This document shows positions 33,561 to 45,712 of a stretch of DNA of 64,000 bases, piece after piece (within the stretch, counting starts at the first letter, position 1; every line of letters begins with the position of its first letter). Under the pieces are notes generated by a model. It saw only the letters and a list, made by a program, of their open reading frames with translations. It made no database searches and was not told where the DNA came from. The DNA is taken from contig CM043964.1 in assembly GCA_014529385.2 (NCBI GenBank), forward strand, positions 7,037,997 through 7,101,996, written 5' to 3'. The position numbers and the translations under genes are program-made. Source of the DNA: Adiantum capillus-veneris (Eukaryota; Streptophyta; Polypodiopsida; Polypodiales; Pteridaceae).

Positions 33561-36436
33561 GGCAAAACGGTGCATATGTATCTCAACCTAGTGACAATAC
33601 TAGCCGCAACTTTTTCCTTCTTGCACTTGCAACATCAAACTAACATGAGATACTCTTACAAAAATTTTAGCATCAAATGCTTGATTGGAATCATCCAATT
33701 GATGCACAAAATTATCTAGTCTTCCTCAATTGTGAGAATGGATCTACGTCTTTCTCAATTGTAAGAATGAACCCACAGCATCAAGCATTGGATTTCCACC
33801 TGCGAGCAGCTGTGGAAATCAAAATCTTAGAGCTTTTTTATATCTTCTTGTCCCATTGTGATTCCTAATTTGCATTCATAGGGATTATCCTATGATAGTA
33901 AAGGAAAGTTTCTAATCTTTTATGGAATGAATAACTTTTCCACATGCAAATTTTGACATTCATTTCAAGAGAGTGTGTAGACAAATAGACCCCTAAAAAT
34001 AGGGAATAATGGAGAAAATTTCAAATTTCATAAGTGAATAAACAAAGAAATATGATTTGAGGGAATGTGGGTTATTTATAACAGCCTAAAAGTACTTTCT
34101 AGGTTTTTAAGGGTACACCTCTTCCCCATTTTGGGCCTATACCTTTAGTCTTGGTCAGAGCTAGATTAAAATTTCAGCATTTAAATGTCCAACTAAAAGG
34201 GTCCATGAGCACGTACTCCCCTGTGACCATAATGTGGTCTCTTGTAATGCACTTATCGTAGGATACACATTGTAAGATCTAGTTTCAACAAATGTGAAAT
34301 GAGGATTTGATTTCTCTCAAAATGAAATTCCTTCAAATAATATTAAAGTCCAAAGATTTGATGAAAAGAATGAAACTTTCTTCATTCTCTTGAGTATACA
34401 TATAGGAGGATCTATAAAACAAGGACATATCTTCTTTGTCCAAGCTAGAAAGATCTATCCAAGAAAGATTTGGGCAATTTATTTTTCAATGGATGTAAGA
34501 GGAAAATATCTTCCCATATGTGATTTCTATGAATTACCAAGAGAAAATGATCGAAAATGGAGAGAAAGGAAGATCTTGGGTGTTCTCCACAAATGCAATG
34601 TTAGTTCTTAAAAGATCTATGAGAATTGTGGAGCATCCCAGGGTTCTTATCAATAAGAAAACAAAGTGAGTAATCAATAGAAATATTAGAACTTGAATTA
34701 TCTTTTGTAGTAGATGGAAATGGTTATGCATCTCATGAAAAATCTTATTATATATATGATGGGATATGGAAGAGGTCAAGGCTATGGATGAGCCTTAAAA
34801 AAAGGAAGAATAGATAGGCAACACTCCTTATACAACAAAGCCCTAGGTCATGATCTTTTCATCTAAGGCTAAGCGATGTAGGTGATCCTAATCTTGTATC
34901 GATGTATCATGAGAAACATAGCACATGAGTCGAGTCAAAGTAACATCTTGCATATGCACAAACAATCTTTTTTAAGGCAATCAGAATGTATATGGTCTCT
35001 TTCATTATACCTCTGACATAAACCATCAAAACCACTTTATAATCCAATTCAAAATCACAAACCATAATCTAATACTCATCACATAGGTGAGCATGCCACC
35101 CTACGCTGGGTGATACACATTCATCCTACGAAACCAAATTTAGCACATAACATCTTTGCTAAAATTAGGACAGGATTTGGGCAGCACAATTATAACCAAA
35201 ACAAATTATCCAAGGGCCACACCAGCTTCCACAACCGGAAACTAGCAAACAAATTCATAAGGGATCTTGAACCCTTGACCATAAACCATATTCCTCACTA
35301 AATCGATTCCCACACTTGGAGTTTTGACTATAGATGCTAGCTACACTCAAATTGAGCCAATGCACAGGGTCCTTGAGGAAGGAGTTTTTATGTGTAAGAA
35401 GAAATCCAAATGAAGACTAAATATAGTCTCAAAATACGGTTTTGGAATTGTTTAATCATGCATAAATGATGTACTATGATTGAACATCACTCCCCTTGCA
35501 AATAGAGCTGGTTTCGGCCTAGAAGGGTGGAAAGTAGAACATGGATGCACAAGATATATTCACATCCATCTTGGAGGTTCCATACATCAGATGACACTGA
35601 CACATCAATCCAATCATGATACAAACAACTTTACCACTTTGTTTACCCATATGCCATAGCTTCACATGTAGGCACAAATGTTTTTTTCCTATTTTTGGAT
35701 GCACACACGACATGCAAAAGAAAATATTTGACGACGTCATACAATGCATCAAGCTCACTCCTATAACATAGACTAACATCTTATCAGATCATTTCACCCA
35801 TATGAGACTTATGCTAACAACAATGATATGAAAAGAAAGCCATTTTATGCAAAACCACTCGTACCACTCGGGTTGACTAACCATATATCCAGACATTAGT
35901 TTGTGGGAATCAAACACATGAAGTAAACTATTAAAAAAAACCGTAGAACATATATGAATCACTTTTCAAATTCACAACTCCATGTGGTACTACTCCCATC
36001 TCGGTAGCACCCCTACATGTTAATAATTCACATTCATGAGGTGATAACCATAATCTTGATATATATATTAGCATTTTGAATTAAGATTTTGATGTATATA
36101 AGTGTTTTTGTTCATCTGAAAAATCTATATAGTGATTCTCCAAGGAGCTTGGAGTCCAAAATACTAACTAAGTGTAGGGGATAGCAAGCTTATTTTTATT
36201 ATAGCTCTTCACACCATCAGAATTATCATGTGCCACCACATAAAAGAGAAAATGCTCTAGATTATGCGATTAATCTCTTATTTGAAGGCTCTAGGGTTAT
36301 TCATAATGTTTTAGGGATACTGTCAAAACAGTATTCCTACAATCTACTAGACGTGAAAACTAGTGGCGTTGTTTATGCATCTACATAATCATAAACACAC
36401 TGTATGCATATTTCAACGTGCTAAACATGATAGAAC
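33561..36436. other. Gene-free AT-rich stretch
   Basis: No frame longer than about 90 residues and none resembling a known domain; no LTRs or inverted repeats noticed. Confidence 0.55.
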
Positions 36437-36537
36437 TGTTGAGCTATATATAGTATCTCTATATATAGCACCCTTGTCCCCTCTATATAAACGCATCTCG
36501 TGTGATCAGTAGACACACTTTGGGGTTCTATTTCTGT

Positions 36538-36599
<62 letters not shown>

Positions 36600-36603
36600 A
36601 ACA
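36437..36603 (+). repeat. 5' LTR of SMART copy 1
   Basis: 167 bp: TGTTGAGCTATATATAG start, TATATAA box at about 36484, TTTGGGGTTCTATTT, a (CT)n tract (36539-36597), and TTTCAACA end. Confidence 0.95.
36484..36490 (+). promoter_or_regulatory. TATA box in the SMART LTR
   Basis: TATATAA, conserved at the same place in all four LTRs of the two copies (36484, about 39026, about 43803 and 45607). Confidence 0.6.
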
Positions 36604-36615
36604 TGGTATCAGAGC
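36604..36615 (+). other. Primer-binding site of SMART copy 1
   Basis: TGGTATCAGAGC directly after the LTR; initiator-Met type. Confidence 0.95.
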
Positions 36616-37939
36616 TGTGGGACGCACGACCATGAAGAGGAGATGTTAGGTCTCAACAAATCATCAAGATAAGTATAAACTTGTATAGATCATTGTTCAA
36701 TATTCTGTTTGAATTGCGTGAGATTCAAGAAGCTCTCTATAATTTTGTGTGAAAACGGTTCCAAGAGGTTGCCCCATACCTCCTCGGGAATTGTCTAATC
36801 TATCCTATGTAAAGCCATAGGCCTGCGCCAAGAGAAAGGCCTTCACTTATGCACGCAATACAGGGTCTCGGCAGCACACTGAAGCCTATCCTATGTAAGT
36901 CCATAGTCTTGCAAGATAAAGGTTTTTGGGGACCATCAACGCTATCGTCGACGTATTGAGCCTGGTGCTTTATGATATTTTAATGATGAGAAGCCTGCTA
37001 ATTAGTGCCAGCGCAGATTAAAACAGAAGGCGGGCATGTGAAGAGAGTAAGGGGTAGGCAGGCCTAGTCGAAGTTATCGAGGCGGGGACCAGTTCGAGTG
37101 CAGGCGATGGGACTGCAGACCGTAGTCCCTGTGTCTCACAACGACTACAAGCCCCAGCCTCAATCTATTATTGTTTTAGCTCGCCTCACAGACACGCAGA
37201 AACAACAGTCCTAAAATACAGAGGCCGACTAAGAATAGGCAGCAAAAAGCAGCGTTGATTGCCCGACCTCCTTTGCACCAGCCTTGTTGTCTGCCTCTAC
37301 ATGGCATCTCAGAGTAGCGACATTAGACTTATTACATTAGTAATAGGTCTTCAACACAGTTGTTTATGCGTACCAAGTTCCCGAGTGCAGCTTGATAAAG
37401 CGCAATTGGCTATTATCAGGGGTTGTCTATGGTAGCATTGAATAATCAAAAACACATAATATTTAGAAGATATTGCGTTATTTTAAGAATATCAAGTTAT
37501 TCTGAGCCGGGCGCCTCCGCTATATTGCCTTATGCGATTTACAACATCCAAAAATTTGGGTAGATTGACATAGAGGTTCGGCACCCAAAAGCAATGCTAG
37601 CCCATAAATAATATCCCAATTTTGTGGTTGGCAACGTGAAGCCATTCACACTGTGCTCTTTGCTTCGAGAGATTTACACAAGTTTTAGTGCAAAAGCTTC
37701 AATTTTTGACCTAAAAACCAAGAGAGTCTCAAGTTGTTTCCTTTTCTTCATCGGCTAGGGATAAGAGCCAATCGTAAATGAGTGTAAGATTTGTCTTGTA
37801 AGAGGTTCTAATTGTTTATATTAGCCAATCGTAAATGAACATATTTTTGTCTATGAGATTTGCCTTAATAGTCGATTCTTCCATGCATTCATCTGTCTAT
37901 AATTGATTATTATGTACTAACAATTCACTAGTTCTGATA

Positions 37940-38450
37940 GTGCTTGGAGATGTCCAAGAAATGTATCATGGTGAGTATCGTGATGCATGGTACGTAAAAC
38001 AATGATGATAATTGTTATTTCAAAGCTTTTATTTGATTTGTTGAATGATGATGCCATGGTACGTACATTCATGATGATGATTAATATTTTACATATTTTA
38101 TTTGATTTGATGAAAGCATGTGTGATTCCATGATACATCAATCCATGATGATGATTGCTATTTCAAAGTTTTTATGCGTCTCTCATGCCATGGTGAATAT
38201 TGTGATGCCATGGTATGTAAAGCCATGATGATTGCTATTTCAAAGTTTTTAAGCGTCTCTCATGCCATGGTGCGTAAAGCCATGATGATGATTACTGTTT
38301 TATAGTTTTTATTTGATTTGAAGAAAACGTCTCTGATGCCATGGTGCGTAAAGCCATGACGATTGATATTTCAAAGCTTTTTTGAGTGTCTCTTATGCCA
38401 TTGTGAATACCGTGATGCCATGGTACGTAAAGCCATGATGATGACAACTG
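37940..38450 (+). repeat. Internal repeats of SMART copy 1 (CCATGG/CATGATGATG units)
   Basis: A unit of roughly 60-85 bases containing GATGCCATGGTACGTAAAGC then CATGATGATGA and TTTCAAAG.TTTT recurs about seven times. The same units, about five of them, are found in copy 2 (44635-45020). Each unit holds two short palindromic cores (CCATGG and GTAC). Confidence 0.8.
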
Positions 38451-38978
38451 CCACCTGTTGAGATCTTGGGAACCCCAATATGTTCATTACATCTTGGATT
38501 TGTATATATGTGCGTACATGTGATTACATTGGTAGTATGTTTGTTTCTATGTCGTCTGCATATGTGATTGCATCGTCGTTACGTTTGTTTCTATGTCGTC
38601 ACTAGAACGGCGTTACGAACCGTATCTAAGGACATTGTGATGTGGTTATTTCTAACCTTCACTTCTAGATATGTTTCTTGACTTGATATTGTTTACATGA
38701 TGAAAGTCACATCAAGCAGGGTGTATAGCGGCTCAAATATATTGAAGGTTTTCAAAGGAATTGAAGAAATTGCATCAATTCAACTATATATATACGGTTG
38801 TAGAAGACCCTTGAAAGGGCACATTGTAAAACAGGAGCTATGTAGCTCTCTTGGACATTGTAAATGTATATTTAAAATATTTTAATATAACGATCGGTAT
38901 ATATAGAGCTGTGGGTTTTTCTCTTGAGCCCCCAAGGGTATTTTCATCCACAGTTAGGGACCTTTATTTGAGTGGGGG

Positions 38979-39101
38979 TGTTGAGCTATATATGGTATCT
39001 CTATATATAGCACCCTGGTCCCCTCTATATAAACGGATCTCGTGTGATCAGTAGACACACTTTGGGGTTCTATTTTTGTGCTCTCTCTCTCTCTCTCAAC
39101 A
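38979..39101 (+). repeat. 3' LTR of SMART copy 1
   Basis: 123 bp; same as the 5' LTR except that the CT tract is much shorter (about 17 versus 58 bases). Confidence 0.95.
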
Positions 39102-39107
39102 TAGAAC

Positions 39108-40385
39108 ATGTATGGAGCATCCTCCTACGAGAATTTCCTAATCCCGATTCTTTGCCAAGTTTTACACTTTCATGATTTTTGTAGTGACTTTAAAATTGAA
39201 AGACAATTTTGATAATGCACATGGGCTTCAAAACATGAAACTATTATTTCTCCAGTTTTGGGGCACCCAATATCCATATAGAAAACTATGTAGGCATGGT
39301 TGATTTTTTTGGTTCAACAAGAATAAGAGTCATTCTACTACACTAAGAGCTTTAATCTTCATAATCTTGCTAATTTCAATAGTCAACCATGCAATCTTTG
39401 TAGCTTACATCCATATCTAATCATGAATTTTAAATTTTCCTATATATTGAGCATTCTCAAGATTGAAAAGATCAACACATAAAGTCTAGATTTTATATAT
39501 TTGTTGTTTTGTGACTTTTGTATTATGCACAAAATTGTCAATGGTGAAACTATTTTTTATGTTTTTAAGGTGGTCCATGGCTACTTATGAGTGTAAAGGC
39601 CGGTGGGACCCACAAAACATGCACTTGACAACATCAACAAGCATTCAAGGGGTGCACGCTATTCAAATAACATGCATTCAAAGGTTATTACAAAAATCCC
39701 TTTATTTACATGCTTAAAGTAATAAAATGACTCCTTTTTCTTCAAAGACTTAAAGGATTTTCTCTAAAATTTTAAAAAATCCTTTTGATAATATAATCCT
39801 ATTAAAAACTTAAAATATTGATAATTAAATAACCCTTTCATTTAAATTGACGTGGTAGCCTACATGTCTAAGAACGAGCGTGATGAGATGTGAGGAGAAT
39901 GGGGAAAATACAACATTAATTAATGAACCTTATTATTTGTCCGAAAACAAAATTGCTGAGGCTAAAATAAGGGCATGGAATGATCAATAACTCATTGAAG
40001 ATTAGGAAAAAAAATTATAACATGGTCTAAAAAAATACTCACCCTTTTTTGTATGCAATTGATTGTAAAAATATACTCTTTTGAGTAAAATACTATGGTA
40101 CATAAACTTTGGAGGCTTGCCATGAGCGAGTTATCAAAGTTGCTCTGTAGCAACGATGTTGATCAACAGCCTTTTTGTGATTTGTCGTAGTCTTCTCCAA
40201 GGAAAAGTAGTGGTATCTCAACATCAAGCACAAGAAAGGGTTTTTCAGAAAGAATGGATCTCGTATGAGTTTGGAGCTTTTTTTTGAAACCATGAAAGGA
40301 CATTTTTATGTCCTATTAGGCCACCAACATAGTGTTAACATTGTACAACAAGATCCTAGACCAAAAATTAAAGTAATGTAGAAGA
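39108..40385. other. Gene-free AT-rich stretch
   Basis: No recognisable domain. A segment near 39550-39600 resembles 43205-43250 loosely, suggesting old dispersed repeats. Confidence 0.5.
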
Positions 40386-40721
40386 GTGAAAGCATGTTAA
40401 TGCGTCCCACTTTTTCATGTCCCAGACAATGCTAACTAGCACAATTTTGACGTATGCTAACTAGTACAATAACATGAGCTACATCTCCAAGATCTATGAC
40501 GTATGATATATTGGTAGAAAGCTCTTGAAACAAGGAATCCAAATGTACAACCTCCGACACATTTTGATATTATTTGTAAAAATTTTACCGGACGCCCAAC
40601 TTTTTTGTTGAGCTGTATATAGCTCAACAAGATACTATATATAGCTCAACATTTTAAAGATGTGATAGCTTGAAAATGCTAACTAGCACAAGAAACGCGC
40701 CACGTTAACATGCTTTCACCC
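40386..40721. mobile_element. Candidate foldback/MITE-like element
   Basis: The left end GTGAAAGCATGTTAATGCG and the right end CGTTAACATGCTTTCAC are inverted repeats, and a second inverted or direct pair, TGCTAACTAGCAC, lies inside both arms (about 40429 and 40676). Interior non-coding. No clear target duplication, so the class is open. Confidence 0.5.
40611..40656. repeat. Palindromic relic of SMART LTR ends
   Basis: The first about 17 bases of the SMART LTR (TGTTGAGCTATATATAG) appear in three abutting arms: one forward, two reverse. The first two form a near-perfect palindrome of 24 bases centred at about 40626. It lies inside the foldback candidate. Confidence 0.7.
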
Positions 40722-41492
40722 AGAAACTTTATTTTTTACTTTTTAAAAGAGATCCAAAATTGAGAATCTTACACCTCATACATTAAAATCATCCACTAGT
40801 AGGTGTAAAGCTGACTAAGGTGAAGAGGCATTGAGAAGGAAAGAAAGATTGAAGAAGGCATTGTAAGATTACCTACAATGTTTATTGGAGTGTGATCCAA
40901 TTGATGGTATGTGAATAAACCATCAACTAAGGGTGAGGGGGAACTAAGGGTGAGGGGGGACTAAATGATGGTTGTTTTCTTGGTCCATCTATCATGGAAG
41001 AAGAAACAACAAATACCTTAAATGTAGCCCTAAATAAACCAAATGCAATATAAATATAGCTCTAATCAACTTATTTAACATAGGTAACCAAAATATGCTA
41101 TCAACGTTTCTCAACGAAACCCCATGCTTTTTTACATAAATTTACCATTGGGTGTGCGTTGATTATTAGGCGTAGAGCTTGCATATGTAAATTATGGCTA
41201 GGGATATTTTCATAAATAAATAATATATCTAGTCTATGTTTAAATATTTTAGTTCACATATTTTTATTTATGCTGCTACTTGTGGATACCTATAGAGTAC
41301 TAAATCAAGTTAGTGAAATCTTTCACATGGGAAAAGAGGTTTCAGATGAATTTACTCAAGCACACGTCCATGTGTTCAAAATTTCAATAAGATCTCAAAA
41401 ATGCAAAGGAAAATGAAGTGTATTATTTTTATTTTCCTTCTTAGGATAAAAAGACTCTTGAAAGGCTATGGAAAGGTAAATGACACTCGTTC

Positions 41493-41634
41493 ACTTCCAT
41501 AGGTTTTTTATTTTTTTTATTTTTTTTATAGCAAAGCTCACAATTGTGAGTGAATTATATTGAATAGCCCAACAAATTACAAGGTCTTGTCATGCTCTTG
41601 TTGAGCCGTGACATAACTTCCATAGGTTTTTATG
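41493..41634 (-). mobile_element. 5'-truncated LINE tail with target duplication
   Basis: ACTTCCATAGGTTTTT occurs at both ends (about 41493-41508 and 41616-41631). Between lie about 107 bases that, on the minus strand, end in a tail AAAAAAAATAAAAAAAAT. A long target duplication and an A-rich tail are the marks of target-primed reverse transcription (LINE or LINE-driven SINE). No coding sequence is left. Confidence 0.75.
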
Positions 41635-41740
41635 CAAAGTGTGAAGAGGATGGAGACAAATGGTACATAGAAAACTAAAGCATGCAAGACTTTGCAAAAC
41701 ATAGAAATTCAAGAATTATGATTCATCACATACTTTCAAA

Positions 41741-42851
41741 GTGAGAACCCATTTTTGAATCTCTCTCCTAAATCTTTAGCAAGATTTTATCTTTCTTGCC
41801 TCTCTTGAATTTAAACACATACCTATGACCAACTATCATGACCTTGGGGTTTATTTGGACCACCCTAGAGCCCTAAAATGCATTCGTCCACTTGCAAACA
41901 ACGTATCTTTTCTTTTCTCTATTTTACATCTTTCATCTATACCGACATACTCTTTTCATTACACACACATATAGACACTCTAATTTTATTAGCATGAAAA
42001 AAAATCTTCACAAAATTGGCTATGGATACTATGTTTATACCTCTATATTCTATATTTTTTGAACATAATACACTTATTTTGATGTATCTCTCATCACTTA
42101 ACCCCAATATTCTACTTTTTGTTTAAATTTCATCCATGAAAAGCAAAAAAAAGAGGATAAATATAGCAAAGAACCAACCCCAATATCCAACAAAATAAAC
42201 ACATGACATGCAAAAAATGGGAGTGATAATTTATCATGTTATCCATGCCAATCAGAAAAAGAGAGTGAATCTTTCAAATTTGACTAATTTATCAAAGTGA
42301 GAACCCATTTTTGAATCTCTCTCCTAAATCTTTAGCAAGATTTTATCTTTCTTGCCCTTCTTGAATTTAAACACATACCTATGACCAACTATCATGACCT
42401 TGGGGTTTATTTGGACCACCCTAGAGCCCTAAAATGCATTCGTCCACTTGCAAACAACGTATCTTTTCTTTTCTCTATTTTACATCTTTCATCTATACCG
42501 ACATACTCTTTTCATTACACACACATACAGACACTCTAATTTTATTAGCATGAAAAAACAACTTTACAAAATTGGATATGGATACTATGTTTATACCTCT
42601 ATATTCTATATTTTTTGAACATAATACACTTATTTTGATGTATCTCTCATGACTTAACCCCAGTATTCTACTTTTTGTTTAAATTTCATCCATGAAAAGC
42701 AAAAAAAAGAGGATAAATATAGCAAAGAACCAACCCCAATATCCAACAAAATAAGCACATGACATGCAAAAAATGGGAGTGATAATTTATCATGTTATCC
42801 ATGCCAATCAGAAAAAGAGAGTGAATGTTTCAAATTTGACTAATTTATCAT
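41741..42851 (+). repeat. Tandem duplication of a 556-bp unit
   Basis: Units 41741-42296 and 42297-42851 are nearly identical along their full length, with a handful of substitutions and small indels. The unit starts GTGAGAACCCATTTTTGAATC. Non-coding. High identity suggests a recent event. Confidence 0.95.
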
Positions 42852-43767
42852 CTTGTCCATTTCATCTTTTGAAAATTTGATTTTATGTGTCCACTATATA
42901 AATCCATACTAATAGGAATTCTAACTCCTATTAAGCTACTTATTTAAACCCTAGCTCTACCACCTATATCTTCATCCAAATCACTTATCTCGTGAGCTTT
43001 GTATTTGTAATCAAGAGAAATTATGCAAACCCTACTCTCTCAAAAACCTATGAAAAGGGGACCTCTCTTTGTGACAAAACATGTAAGTTGTGTGATGCAA
43101 GTGAGAGGCTTGATCTTTGTGTGCAAGCCTTGCATTTATGCACACACTAGCTTAGTGAGGCCACTTCTCTTGTTGCTTATCCTAGTCGCCTCAATAAGTG
43201 GAAGATTTTTTATGCTTTTGTCATGGCCACCTATGAATATAGAGTCCCAAAAAACCTATGAAAAGACACATTTAGTGGTAATAATAATCATGGCTATATA
43301 TATTTTGATGATAGGTAAACAAAATGAAGAAAATGCAACTATTTTGTACCTTATGTCATCTTCAAAAGAAAAAAGATTGGGGCCGAAAAAATCATGTAGT
43401 GTGACCGACAACCCATTGAAGTTATTCTAAAAAATGATTTCAAGGTTTCAAAAAAATCCCTATGTTTGTAGTATCGTTAGCCTCAAGAAATTATTATTTT
43501 CGATAAAATACAAGAGTTCATTAATTTTGAAGGCTTATCATGAACAATTGGTGGTGAGGATGTCAGAAGGTTACTTGTTTTCCCTTCAATATTGGCCTCT
43601 TAACTACACACTCGGGAAAGGGTTTTCCAAAAGAATTTTTTTTTTAAAGGAGAACTTGAACTATTTTTCTAGTTTTAAGCCTAATGATTTTCCCCATTAC
43701 TTTTAATGAAAATTTAATCTAACCACCATACATTTTGAAAATTCTATGTAATCCGGAGTCTCCACCT

Positions 43768-43856
43768 TGTTAAGCTATATATAGTATCTCCAGGTCCCCT
43801 CTATATATACATCATCTCATGTGTGTATTCTACACACTTTGGGGTTCTATTTCTGT

Positions 43857-43939
<83 letters not shown>
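43768..43939 (+). repeat. 5' LTR of SMART copy 2
   Basis: 172 bp, TGTTAAGC...TCTCCA; it has an expanded (CT)n tract at 43857-43938 interrupted once by GTG. Confidence 0.9.
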
Positions 43940-43942
<3 letters not shown>

Positions 43943-43951
43943 TATCAGAGC
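43940..43951 (+). other. Primer-binding site of SMART copy 2
   Basis: TGGTATCAGAGC, directly after the LTR. Confidence 0.95.
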
Positions 43952-44634
43952 AGTACGTTTTTGTTTTTGATTTTTTTGCTGATCGAAAATGATTTTGCAA
44001 AAACTACTTGCAAAATGCTCCCGAATCAATGTGGTCTACAACTTTGCAGAAGAAACGTTTTTCAAATTTTGCACCGATTTTGAATTATCGTTCGCGGACT
44101 GCGTACATACCTTAAAAGCAACTTCGCTTTTTGTTTTTGATTTTAATTTTCTTCTGATTGAAAACGATTTTGCAGAAACTACCTGCGAGCAACACGAAAT
44201 AGAGTAGTGCTAGCTAGATATTATTCTCTAGGCCTGTATTCTATAAGCACTACGATAAATTATAGAACAAAAATAATACCCCAATTTTGTGCTTGACACT
44301 CATATTGTGCAGCCACTTACACTTTGCTCTTCGCTTCAAGAGATTTTCACAAGTTTTAGTGTAAAAGCTTAAAATTTTGACCTAAAAATCGAGAGAATTT
44401 CACGTTTTTCTTATTTTCACCAGCTATAAATAAGAGCCAATCGTAAGTGATCATACATTTAATTTGTAAGAGGTTGTGAATGTTTATATTAACTAGTCAA
44501 AGATGAGTCTTTATTTGTCTAAGAGGTTTGCCCTATGAATCAATTGTTCCATGGAGTCATCTATTTATAGTTGATTATTATGTGGCGGGCTACTAATTTT
44601 GGCAGTGGTCAAAGATGTCTAGCAAATGATGGAA

Positions 44635-45020
44635 TGACTTTGTGAGTACCATGGTGAGTACCACAATGCCATGGGACGTAAAACCATGATGATTGCTTTT
44701 CTTTAATTTGTTGAAACTCTTGGAGCTATTTGATTTGATTTGTTGAAATCGTCTTAAATGCCATGGTGAGAATCATGATGCCATGGTACGTAAATCCATG
44801 ATGATTATTTCTATTTCGAATGTTTTATTTGTTGAAAGCGTCTCTGATGCCATGGTACATAAAGCCATGATGATTATTTCTATTTCAAAGTTTTTTGAAG
44901 CGTCTCTAATTCCATGGTACGTAAAGCCCTGCTGATTGCTATTTCAAAGTTTTTTAAAGCGTCTGAATACCATGGTGAACAGCGTGCTGCCATGGTACGT
45001 GAAGCCTTGATGATGACAGA
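44635..45020 (+). repeat. Internal repeats of SMART copy 2
   Basis: About five units with CCATGGTACGTAAAGCC and CATGATGATT, homologous to those of copy 1 but fewer in number. Confidence 0.75.
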
Positions 45021-45559
45021 TGTCAGTTGAGATCTTGGGTGACCCAATGTGTTTATTACATGCCGGCTTTGTATATATGTCTGCACATGTAATTACATTG
45101 ATGTTGCATTTGTCATTTGCACATGTGATTGCACCAACATTACGTTCGCTTCTATGTCGTCTCTAGAGCGACGTCGCGAACCCTCTCTAAGGATAATGTG
45201 ATGTGGTTATTTCTAACGTTCACGTCTCGATATGTTTCTTGAGTTGATGTTGTTTACAGGATGAAAGTCACCTCAAGCAATGTACACAGGGGCTCAAAGA
45301 TATTCAAGCTGCTTAAAGATATCGAAGTTTCTCAAAGATATTGAATAATCTACATCAATTAAATTGTATATATAGGGTTGTTAAAGACCCTTCAAAGGGC
45401 ACATTGTAAAACAGGAGTTATGTAGGTCCTTTGAACATTGTAAATGTATATTTTAACATATTTAAATATAACGGTGGGTGTATATAGAGTTGTGGGTTTT
45501 TCCCTTGAGCCCCCAAGCGTTTTTTCATCCACAGTTAGGCACCTTCATTTGAATGGGGG

Positions 45560-45712
45560 TGCTAAGCTATATATAGTATCTCTATATATAGCACCCTGGT
45601 CCCCTCTATATAAACTCATATCATGTGATCAATTTACACACTTTGGGAATTGCATATGATGGTGTTCTCTCTCTCTTCTCGTCTACCGGCACTCTCTTTC
45701 TCCGGTTCAACA
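45560..45712 (+). repeat. 3' LTR of SMART copy 2
   Basis: 153 bp, TGCTAAGC...TTCAACA. The CT tract is replaced by a degenerate CT-rich stretch, so this LTR and its partner differ more than those of copy 1. Confidence 0.85.

Larger units (their letters stand above)
36437..39101 (+). mobile_element. SMART-like mini LTR element, copy 1
   Basis: LTRs at 36437-36603 and 38979-39101 (TGTTGAGC...CAACA), primer site at 36604, polypurine tract AGTGGGGG at 38971-38978, and TAGAAC on both outer sides (36431-36436, 39102-39107), a 6-bp target duplication. The 2.4 kb interior has no gag or pol frame. LTRs of 120-170 bp put it among the small LTR retrotransposons (TRIM/SMART). A second copy lies at 43768-45712. 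Confidence 0.9.
43768..45712 (+). mobile_element. SMART-like mini LTR element, copy 2
   Basis: LTRs 43768-43939 and 45560-45712, primer site 43940-43951, polypurine tract GAATGGGGG, and CACCT duplicated at 43763-43767 and 45713-45717. The 1.6 kb interior aligns with copy 1, including the CCATGG units and the last about 380 bases, and has no gag or pol frame. It is inserted in dispersed repeat R2. Confidence 0.9.

Noticed and set aside
43023-43430. A 135-residue open frame with a hydrophobic segment (residues about 44-62), preceded by a TATA-like CTATATAAA 120 bases upstream
   Set aside because: No conserved domain, no splice or Kozak support, and it lies in AT-rich repeat debris where TATA-like strings are common. 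A chance frame is more likely.
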